Source: Entoloma clypeatum
Taxonomy: Eukaryota; Basidiomycota; Agaricomycetes; Agaricales; Entolomataceae
Direction of reading: 5' to 3'
DNA length: 64,000 bases
Assembly: GCA_963565915.1 (NCBI GenBank)
Contig: OY751486.1
Coordinates: 3,348,001 to 3,412,000 of the forward strand
Positions 56,393 through 64,000 of the stretch are shown piece by piece. The position numbers were made by a program, and so were the translations under genes. Position 1 is the first letter of the stretch. Every line of letters begins with the position of its first letter. Under the pieces are notes generated by a model. It ran no database searches. It worked only from the letters and a program-made list of their open reading frames with translations, and was not told the origin of the DNA.

Positions 56393-56781
56393 TGTTATGC
56401 TTAACAAACCGTTCCAAGGTTTGGGCAGAGTATGCAGGAAAGTGGAAATGCGAAGAGCAAAGTGATTGCTAAATCTAAGGAATGTAGCTATGGTACATGG
56501 GGTTTATATAGTACTGGCTACGAGCGGTAGCGAGTGAGTCAGTAGCTGCGGAAGGCAGTGCGGATGAGTCAGTAACTGCGGAAAGGCAGTGCGAAGTGAG
56601 TCAGACGACTGCGGACTGAGTAATCCCTACTGCGGAGTGCGAGTCAGCGCGGGAGCGAAGTATACTAAAGGAGAATAGTAGAGTAAAGGTAAATGAATAA
56701 GCGGTCCGATGAGTCAAAGAAATGACAAAGGTACGATGCAAGGGAAAAGTGCGTAACATACAAACCGGTAAGTCCGTAACA
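56393..56781 (-). repeat. 5' LTR of Gypsy G2
   Basis: 389 bp, matching 48587-48975 with about 11 differences. Confidence 0.95.
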
Positions 56782-57065
56782 ATGGCCTCCACTCGTGCCC
56801 AACAGCCCCCTCTAGCACCCAACAGTGTCGTCTCACGCCCAATGGCCCCTTTTCATGCCCAATGCCGTCCCTTTGAGCCCAACGGCCCCCTCTAGCGCCC
56901 AACAATGCCCTCCCTTTGAGCCCAACGGCCTCAACTCATGCCTAATGCCCTGCCTTCGAGCCCAACAGCCCTCCACTCATCTCACTCACGCCCAACAACA
57001 TCCACTCACGCCCAACGGCGTCCACTCATGCCCAATGTGTCACATCCACTCACGCCCAATGGCGT
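56782..57065. repeat. Minisatellite of X copy 2, right part
   Basis: Continues the gcccaacggcc-type units from 48586 on the far side of Gypsy G2. Confidence 0.8.
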
Positions 57066-57323
57066 CAGATGGCGAGACTCAGATGATACGTGCATGCGCC
57101 GTCCAGTAGCACACTTGTAGCCTAGTACAGTACATATTATGAGTCTGGACCGGTTTAAACCAGTCCAGTCTCATCAGACCTGAATACATGGACTGGTCAG
57201 ACCAGTCTCTCACCAGTCTGGTCCGGTTTTCCAAGGTGACTATGTAAAATTGAGACCGGTGCAGTCCTCAGTCCTTCCTTTTCAGGGGTCAAAAACGAGA
57301 CCGAACCGAACTTTCAATCACTA

Positions 57324-57438
57324 GAGGTCGACGTGCTCGACAATTTTGGTGTGTTTTGACAATATCTTGTTCCTCCCCCTCGAGACGAGAGGCTGACGCG
57401 ACGGTTCTGTTAAAATAGATGTTCCGTTTGATGCTCAC
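57324..57438 (-). pseudogene. Copia pol fragment, downstream side of Gypsy G3
   Basis: Minus strand: SIKRNIYFNRTVASASRLEG then EEQDIVKTHQ continues the Copia reading that stops at 62151 (VYWPDKKMV) when Gypsy G3 and one ctcac duplication are removed. It is cut by the X end at 57323. Confidence 0.75.
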
Positions 57439-57850
57439 TGTAAGGGCAACCACTTCCACTTTTCACTTTTCCTTCACTTTCTTCCTTTCCTTTCTATTCC
57501 ACCATCTCTGACGTCCTCCGATCGTATCTGCTGTCTCCGACATCTTATCTGCCTCTCTGCATCCGACGACTCCGCCCCCATCCGCTACTCCGCACGTCGG
57601 ATCGCAGGTACTATCATTCATCTTGTTTCCATTCATCCTTCATCGCTACTCCCGATCATTGCTCATCATTCATGCGTCTCGTTTTATCTCTTATTTCATA
57701 TCTCATTTTACTATTTATCGCAGCTAGCTTGCAGGGGAATCTTTAGAACTTTCTCTTTGGATCTCCCTTGCAAGGTATGTGTTGTATTACTTATTAGACT
57801 GCTCAATCTAAACTTCGGATCTCCCTTGCAAGTATCTGAGTTTGAGTCTT
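57439..57850 (+). repeat. 5' LTR of Gypsy G3, 3' truncated
   Basis: 412 bp matching 61717-62128. The final 22 bp (tggatcgtaagg...) are replaced by tggctcaaggaacac of pol. Confidence 0.93.
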
Positions 57851-60800
57851 TGGCTCAAGGAACACAACCCCGAGGTAGATTGGACATCAGGGGAAGTGAA
57901 GATGAGCCGGTGTCCTGCACGATGTCGGACATGCCACCAGGAGGCAGCCCAAGAGCGGAAGGAGCGGAAGTTTGAACAAGTCTGCATCCAAGCCTGTCGG
58001 ATGGGTTCCACTCCGACATCTGGTGTAGAGGAGGAGGCTCCATGTGGCCCATGGGTGGAGGATGTCACAGAAGGAGAGGAAGTGGAGGAGTTAGCGGAAG
58101 ACAATGAGGAAGAGGATGAGTTTGAGGAGGGAGATCGCCTTTTTGTCAGAACAGTACCTGCGGAGGCGGGGTTCATCTGTGCTTCATCCAATATCTCGCA
58201 ACATTTATCGGAGGCCTTCCTCAGTAACCAAAAACCTAAATCTTTCCACAACTCTGTACCAGACGACTTGTTTGACTTTGAAGATATATTCTCAAAGACC
58301 TCTTTCGACACCTTACCAGAAGAGCGGACTTGGGACCACGCCATTGAACTTGTTCCGGACGCCTCTCCGGCGGGGTGTAAGGTATATCTGCTTGCTCCGA
58401 ACGAACAGAAGGAACTCAACGCGTTTTTGGAGGAAAACCTTGCAACTGGTCGGATCCGCCCTTCCAAGTCTCCGATGGCATCTCCGGTATTCTACATCAA
58501 GAAGAAGGATGGCTCGCTTCGTCTTGTACAAGACTACCGGTCACTCAATTCCAAAACTATCAAAAACAAGTATCCACTTCCGCTCATATCCAAACTGATC
58601 AATAAACTTCAACGCGCTCAATACTTCACCAAGCTCGACATCTGCTGGGGCTATGTTATGGTTGACAAACCCATGCGATGCTTAGGCAGAGAGGCTTAAG
58701 TAGCAAAGGCGGATACCAAGGTGATTGCTAGATCTGGGGAATACATGCAATGTATGTACCCTATATATACTAGAAGGTCAAGTCATCTAGATGACTCTAG
58801 AGCGGTTCCGGTCTGACTCCAGAAGCGGACCCGGAGTAGGTGTCTATGGTAACTGCTGCGGCGTGAGTCAGAGTATCTAAGTATAGTCCAATAAGTAACA
58901 CGATGTCAAGGATGTGTGAGAGTAACCATCTAGATATGGTAACGATGACCATACTGTAGTGAGTAAGCGGAGGCCAGGGCCCGAATGATGTAAAAGTGAA
59001 TAGTAAGCATGAAACCAATAGATAAGATGAAACTGGCCATTAATCAGATAAGGCCTCTATGTCTTGTATCTTGTCCGAGCAATCAATGCCATGGATAGCG
59101 AATCCATAACAGGCTACAACAATGTGCGGATAAAACCCGGAGACGAGTGGAAGGCCGCTTTTCGGACCAATCGCGGACTCTATGAACCATTGGTGATGTT
59201 CTTCGGCCTCACTAATAGTCCATCCACATTCCAGACTATGATGAACGAGATCTTTCAGGACCTTATCACTGAAGGTGTAGTCTGTGTTTACCTCGACGAC
59301 ATACTCATCTTCACGGAGACCCTTGCGGAGCATCGAAGAGTCACACGGATTGTACTGGAACGACTTCGCAAACACAAACTCTATCTAAAACCAGAGAAAT
59401 GCGAGTTTGAACAAACGCGCATTGAATACCTAGGCCTTATTATTGAACAAGGACACGTAGAGATGGATCCAGTGAAGGTAGTGGGGGTCGCGGAGTGGCC
59501 TGCTCCGACAAACGTCCGAGAAGTACAGTCCTTTCTGGGATTCACTAACTTCTATCACCGTTTTATTGAAGGGTTTTCGGACATTGTGCACCCTCTTTTC
59601 GAGCTCACGAAGAAAGGGCACCTCTGGTCTTGGAGGGAGGGAGAAGTGTCCGCATTTGCAGAGTTGAAGCGGAGGATTACATCCGCTCTGATCCTGGTCT
59701 TAGCTGATCATGGAAAGAAGTGGCGGATAGAAGCGGATAGCTCGGACTTTGCAACCGGAGCAGTACTGTCCCAACCAACAGAGGACGGTAAGTGGCACCC
59801 TGTCGCATTCTATTCCAAAAGCCTTAGTCCGGTGGAACGCAACTATGAGATCTATGACAAGGAGATGTTGGCAGTGGTCCACGCATTGGAGGAATGGAGG
59901 CACTTCCTTGAAGGAGCAGAGAAGACAGTGGAGATTTGGACGGACCACAAAAATCTTGAGTACTTCATGACAGCTCAAAAACTAAATCGACGACAGGCTA
60001 GATGGTCCTTATACCTCGCTCGTTTCGATTTCAAAATGCACCATCGACCTGGCAAGTCAATGGGCAAGTCCGACACTTTGTCCCGATGAGCGGACCACGG
60101 AGACGGATCGCGGGACAATGAAAACATCATCCTTCTGCGACCAGAATTGTTTGCAGTGCGAGCAATGCGGGGGGTAACCGTTCAAGGGGAAGAACATGAC
60201 GTCCTCCGCCAGGTCCGACAGGGAATCTGAGAGGGGTTACTGGAAGATAGTGTGGCGGAGGTTGTCAAATCCCTTCTGACCGTCGGAGCAGGGTCCGTCC
60301 GTAGTGCAGAGTGGAGGCAAGCAGAAGGTTTGCTCTACTTCAGGGATCGTATCTATGTTCCTAACAATCCCCAACTGCGTCATCGGATCCTCACACAACA
60401 CCATGACACTCCGGTGGCCGGACATCCTGGACGGTGGAAAACCTTGGAACTGGTGTCGCGCAATTACTGGTGGCCGCACATGTCTCGTTTAATAGGTCAA
60501 TATTGCAAGACATGTGACCCTTGCCTCCGCACCAAGGTCCGACACACTCCGCCCTCCGGAGAGCTCAATCCGCTACCGGTCCCCACAGAGCGATGGCAAG
60601 TAACCAGTGTTGACTTCATTACTGAACTACCAGAAGCCCATGGCTATGACACTATCATGGTCGTAGTGGACTCAGTAGGGAAGCGGGGACACTTCATCCC
60701 AATGCACTCCGACATCTCCGCACTCGGGACTGCACGCTCCTATGTTCAAAATGTCTGGAAACTCCACAGACTACCGGAGGCCATTGTCTCCGACCGAGGA

Positions 60801-61705
60801 CCACAGTTTGTCGCCAAGTTCACGCGCGAACTATACAGGCTGCTTAACATTAAGGTTGCTGCCTCGACAGCCTACCATCCGCAGTTGGACGGACAGACAG
60901 AGCGGGTCAATCAAGGATTAGAACAATACCTTCGCCTATTCGTCAATGAACGTCAAGACGATTGGGACGAATGGCTTCCGATGGCTGAATTTGCATACAA
61001 CAACCATGTTCACATCAAACTCCATTCTACATTGACACCGGCCGCCATCCGTGCATGGGATTCGAACCTCGCGAGAAGCGGACAGAGATCGAGGCAGTAG
61101 CGGATTTCAGCCAGCGGATGAAGTCCGCTCTAGAGGAGGCTCGCGCAGCACTGACAAAGGCAAAAGATGACATGGCACGATACTACAACCAGCATCGGAG
61201 CACCACTCCGACATTCCGCCCAGGTGACAAGGTCTTTTTAGACTCATCAGACCTCAAAACCACCCGACCCACAAAAAAGCTTGCACATCGATACATAGGC
61301 CCTTTCCCAGTGGTCCGACCTGTCGGAACACATGCCTATGAACTTCGCCTTCCCCCTTCCATGTCCCGCATTCACCCAGTATTCCATGTCGTCAAACTTT
61401 CACTAGTTCCCGACGACCCTTTCCGACGCCAAGTCCGCTCTCCTCCGCCTCCGACGGTAGTCGGAGAAGAATTAGAGTACGATGTTGAAAACCTCTTGGA
61501 CAGCCGACTGCATCGAGGCAAGCTTCAATTCTTGGTCAAATGGAAGGGATATGGCTATGAAGAGAATTCCTGGGAAGCAGAAGACAATGTCCACGCTCCA
61601 CGCCTAGTCCGCGACTTCTACCGACGTCATCCGGGAGCTCCGCGGCGGATCGCCGCCGCGATATTCGACTCGTTTCGCCTGACACATCGAGACGCCGTGC
61701 CTTGA
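57842..61705 (+). pseudogene. Gypsy G3 pol, mostly open
   Basis: Starts within the protease tail (LWLKEHNPEVDWTSGEVKMSRCP). RT has VQDYRSLNSKTIKNKYPLP and FTKLDICWGY, where a solo LTR is inserted; precise removal gives DICWGYNNVRIKPGDEWKAAF. The RT centre VCVYLDDILIF is intact. RNase H has [14 protein letters not shown] codons follow at about 60088 and 60228. The integrase has CDPCLRTK, SVDFITELP (Asp), VSDRGPQFVAKF (Asp) and GQTERVNQGLE (Glu). A frameshift near 61020 precedes GFEPREKRTEIEAVADFSQR, a GPF motif (YIGPFPVV) and a chromodomain (YDVENLLDSRLHRGKLQFLVKWKGY) ending at 61705. It would need a helper to move. Confidence 0.92.
58654..59111. mobile_element. Solo LTR in Gypsy G3, TSD ggcta
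   Basis: 458 bp, tgttatggttgac to atccataaca, with a perfect 5-bp duplication ggcta at 58649-58653 and 59112-59116. Words such as gtgattgcta and gagtcag show that it is related to the LTRs of Gypsy G2. Confidence 0.94.
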
Positions 61706-61716
61706 AGGGGGGGTGA

Positions 61717-62150
61717 TGTAAGGGCAACCACTTTCACTTTTCACTTTTCCTTCACTTTCTTCCTTTCCTTTCTATTCCACCATCTCTGACGTCCTCCGAT
61801 CGTATCTGCTGTCTCCGACATCTTATCTGCCTCTCTGCATCCGACGACTCCGCCCCCATCCGCTACTCCGCACATCGGATCGCAGGTACTATCATTCATC
61901 TTGTTTCCATTCATCCTTCATCGCTACTCCCGATCATTGCTCATCATTCATGCGTCTCGTTTTATCTCTTATTTCATATCTCATTTTACTATTTATCGCA
62001 GCTAGCTTGCAGGGGAATCTTTAGAACTTTCTCTTTGGATCTCCCTTGCAAGGTATGTGTTGTATTACTTATTAGACTGCTCAATCTAAACTTCGGATCT
62101 CCCTTGCAAGTATCTGAGTTTGAGTCTTGGATCGTAAGGTCGCCCTTACA
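61717..62150 (+). repeat. 3' LTR of Gypsy G3
   Basis: 434 bp, tgtaagggcaacc to gtcgcccttaca, with inverted tips tgtaaggg/cccttaca. A purine tract (gaaggggggg) precedes it. Confidence 0.95.
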
Positions 62151-64000
62151 CTCACCATCTTTTTGTCTGGCCAGTAAACCCTCACCCCCTTACTCTGCTT
62201 GTCAATACCGATCCAACGTCCCTCATATATGCGCCCTCCAAGCTTGTTACCACCTTCGATTTGCACCTATACATTCTCGCCCCACTCGCACACATCCCTG
62301 AGGTCCGGCTTCTTTCCAAGAGTGGCCTCATACGGCGTTTTCCCATCAACTGCCTTGGTCAATGTGCGATTCATCAACCAAACAATGTGACATGCAGCCT
62401 CGCCCCATAAATTTCTTGGGAGGCCACTGGCATGGAGGAGAGCTCAGATGCGCTCAACAATGGTGCGGTTTCGGCATTCAGAGATGCCATTTTGCGCGGG
62501 GGTATTGTGTACAGTGAGTTTCTGCTCTGTGCCTCTCAATTTCAGGTACAAGATGAATTCTTTGTCCATATATTCACCCCCATGGTCTGAATGGAGGATT
62601 TTGATTGACACGCCAAGCTGGGTTGTACACCAGGCCTCGTATTGTTTGTATGATTCGAAAGCCTCGGATTTTGCACGCAAAAGGTAAAGGTGCATGAGAC
62701 AGGACATGTCGTCCGTGAAGGTGATGTAATATTTTCTTCCTCCTTTCATCTCGACAGGAGCAGGTCCCCACAAGTCTGAATGGACTTCATTGCAGAATTT
62801 GGTGGCACGCTTGCCCTCGCGAGCTTTCAGGATGGATTTGCGTGTGGCATTGGCATAGACACATGACTTGCAAAAGTATGGTTCACCTGAAGATGATGGC
62901 TCCAGACAAACACCAGTGACAAAACCATTTTCGACGAGACGCCGTGCAATGCCTGCCGAAATATGCCCCATACGTCGATGGAATTGATCCAGGGTGAGTA
63001 CTTCTTCAGCCATATTTGCTGTTTTGGGCTCATCATGAGCCACACAGTACAGACCCTTGGTCTTGGAAACAGCACCAATTTGCTCCCCATCTGGACCTTT
63101 GATCGTGCATTTGCCACCCAAAAAGGTAATTTTGAAGCCCTTTTCATCAAGTCGACCAACTGACATGAGGGTGTAGCCAACTTCAGGGGAATATAAGACC
63201 TCAGTAAGTCTTAATTAGTGTTTTGAAGTCCAGTCTCAAAGACCTAGAACTGGACCAGACTGGTAATGACTGGTGAGAGACTGGACTGCAGTCTCAAGTT
63301 TCATATTTTTGAGGATTGACCAGTCTCAGGTTCTTCAAATTTTGGAAAAAAAGAAGACTGGTCATAGATTCATACAGGTTTATATAGGTTCACATAGATT
63401 TTGTTCATCAAAGCTTCTATAAAATGTTTTGAAATGTGTTATAAATGATACTTTGAAACAGTTTTAATAAATTGGATAATAATCAGTTTAAACCAGTTCG
63501 AACCAGTCCTGGTTTACTTTTTTGAGAAAGGAAAGACTGATTCACCAGTCTTTGACCAGTCCAGTCCTGGTTTCAGTATTTTGGAGAAACCACTCAACCA
63601 GTCTTGGTTCTAGGTTCTTAATTTTTTGGGCAAAAAACCGGACTGGACTGGACTTTCAAACACTAGTCTTAATTGTGAGATATCGGCTCCATTAGGTATG
63701 TCAATCATCATCTCGCCCATTCCAACCGCTGACATGCTTTGTTTGTTTGCAGCCTGGAATGATTTGGGGGGAATCTCGACGAAGTTGTCGAGAGCATCAT
63801 GATATGGTGTGAGGTTGAAACAACCAGAATCGTAGATTTTGGCACGAGGTAAGTTAATATTGCCAATGCCAACTTGCGCAGCAAGGTCATCAGGCTCAGC
63901 AACAACCGAGTCCAGGTCAATGTTGACGAACGAGCTGCACTTGCTCCCTTTGACCCTGGATAGCTCCTCGGTATCCCAGCCACTGTCAGCCCTGTCGCTT
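62151..64000 (-). pseudogene. Copia pol: protease and integrase, truncated by the window edge
   Basis: Minus strand from the window end. The protease active site IYDSGCFNLTPYH is followed by VEIPPKSFQAANKQSMSAVG. A MITE (63216-63665) splits DISQLR from LTEVLYSPEVGYTLMSVGRL. The GAG-pre-integrase motif FHRRMGHIS and zinc residues (CKSCVYANATR) come next. The integrase core has VHSDLWGPAPVE (Asp), LHSDHGGEYMD (Asp) and NGISECRNRT (Glu). A TGA (IVERI then ALLHASGLPRNLWGEAACH) and a TAG (WGENV then VQIEGG) break the frame. It runs to 62151, where Gypsy G3 is inserted, and resumes at 57438. RT and RNase H are not in the window. Confidence 0.88.
63216..63665. mobile_element. hAT-type MITE in Copia, TSD gtcttaat
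   Basis: 450 bp, tagtgttttgaagtccag to ctggactttcaaacacta, flanked by a perfect 8-bp duplication gtcttaat (63208-63215, 63666-63673). Removing it restores SQLRLTEVL in the Copia frame. It is very similar to the copy at 25251. Confidence 0.94.

Larger units (their letters stand above)
48587..56781 (-). mobile_element. Gypsy G2, full length, TSD atggc, split by Tc1 copy B
   Basis: The LTRs are 389 bp each. A perfect 5-bp duplication atggc lies at 48582-48586 and 56782-56786. Without the Tc1 copy (51340-52958) the element is about 6.6 kb. Gag, protease, RT, RNase H, integrase and chromodomain are in order on the minus strand. A purine tract (gaggaggggaaca) abuts the 3' LTR. The LTRs differ at about 11 sites, nearly all transitions. 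It landed in the minisatellite of X copy 2. Confidence 0.95.
46502..57323. mobile_element. Composite hAT-like element X, copy 2 (with nested Gypsy G2 and a MITE)
   Basis: The left end is tagtgtttctaagtccagt (46502); the right end is ccgaactttcaatcacta (57323). Between them, in the inverse of copy 1: an ACTGGTC-rich end, the tRNA-like module (46700-46815), the AT-rich block (46980-47650), the 47830-48030 segment, and the minisatellite (48010-48586 plus 56782-57065) interrupted by Gypsy G2 (48587-56781). The right ACTGGTC-rich end is 57130-57323. Without the insertions X is about 2.3 kb. The 8-bp flanks (tattccat and gaggtcga) do not match, so the original insertion site has been altered. Confidence 0.7.
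57439..62150 (+). mobile_element. Gypsy G3, gag deleted, TSD ctcac, nested in Copia
   Basis: Perfect 5-bp duplication ctcac (57434-57438 and 62151-62155). The right LTR is complete (434 bp). The left LTR stops 22 bp early and runs straight into the 3' part of the protease, so the primer-binding site, gag and most of the protease are deleted. The two LTRs differ at only a few sites, so the insertion is young. It contains a solo LTR at 58654-59111. Confidence 0.93.

Overview
The window looks like nuclear DNA from a basidiomycete fungus, most likely an agaricomycete. The genes have short (36-83 nt) GT-AG introns. One gene encodes a TPR-CHAT protein of the type expanded in mushrooms. The transposon families (chromodomain Ty3/Gypsy, hAT, Tc1, a DDE_3 element with a cysteine-rich insert, Copia, and LINEs with a zinc-knuckle ORF1) are typical of Agaricomycetes. 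This assignment comes from protein families recognised by eye, not from a search.

Only about 10 kb at the left looks like host genes. Positions 731-5897 (minus strand) hold decayed or broken genes. One of them is split by an hAT deletion derivative (2976-5449) with perfect 19-bp TIRs and a perfect 8-bp target duplication. Head to head with that gene, across about 146 bp, lies the best gene of the window: a six-exon, about 1642-aa TPR-CHAT (caspase-like) protein at 6044-11277. It carries 18 uninterrupted 45-residue repeats.

From about 11.6 kb to the end the window is a nest of mobile elements. (i) 11.6-18.5 kb: a composite hAT-like element (called X here) with ACTGGTC-rich ends, a minisatellite and a tRNA-like module, interrupted by a DDE_3 transposon (14875-18019). 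(ii) 18.5-29.3 kb: a shattered Gypsy (gag 18.7 kb, integrase 23.7-26.3 kb, 3' LTR 27.4 kb), two solo LTRs, a fold-back element, a 1.39-kb inverted segmental duplication, MITEs, and an antisense Cys-rich gene lying between pol and the 3' LTR. (iii) 29.6-38.4 kb: a truncated X copy, an intact Tc1 copy, and a full-length Gypsy (G1) with 289-bp LTRs. (iv) 39-43 kb: an inverted-repeat element (Y) containing a LINE that has only ORF1. (v) 43-46 kb: AT-rich DNA and a coiled-coil pseudogene. (vi) 46.5-57.3 kb: a second X copy containing a full-length Gypsy (G2, TSD atggc), itself split by a second near-identical Tc1 copy. (vii) 57.3-64 kb: a Copia element (minus strand) containing a gag-less Gypsy (G3, TSD ctcac) that in turn holds a solo LTR (TSD ggcta), plus a MITE (TSD gtcttaat).

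Many nested insertions can be checked by removing the insert and one copy of the target duplication; the reading frame of the interrupted gene is then restored. Element decay is dominated by TGA stops and by Asp-to-Asn changes at catalytic residues, all explained by C-to-T transitions at CpG. In contrast, the two Tc1 copies are still open and nearly identical, so they are the youngest arrivals.
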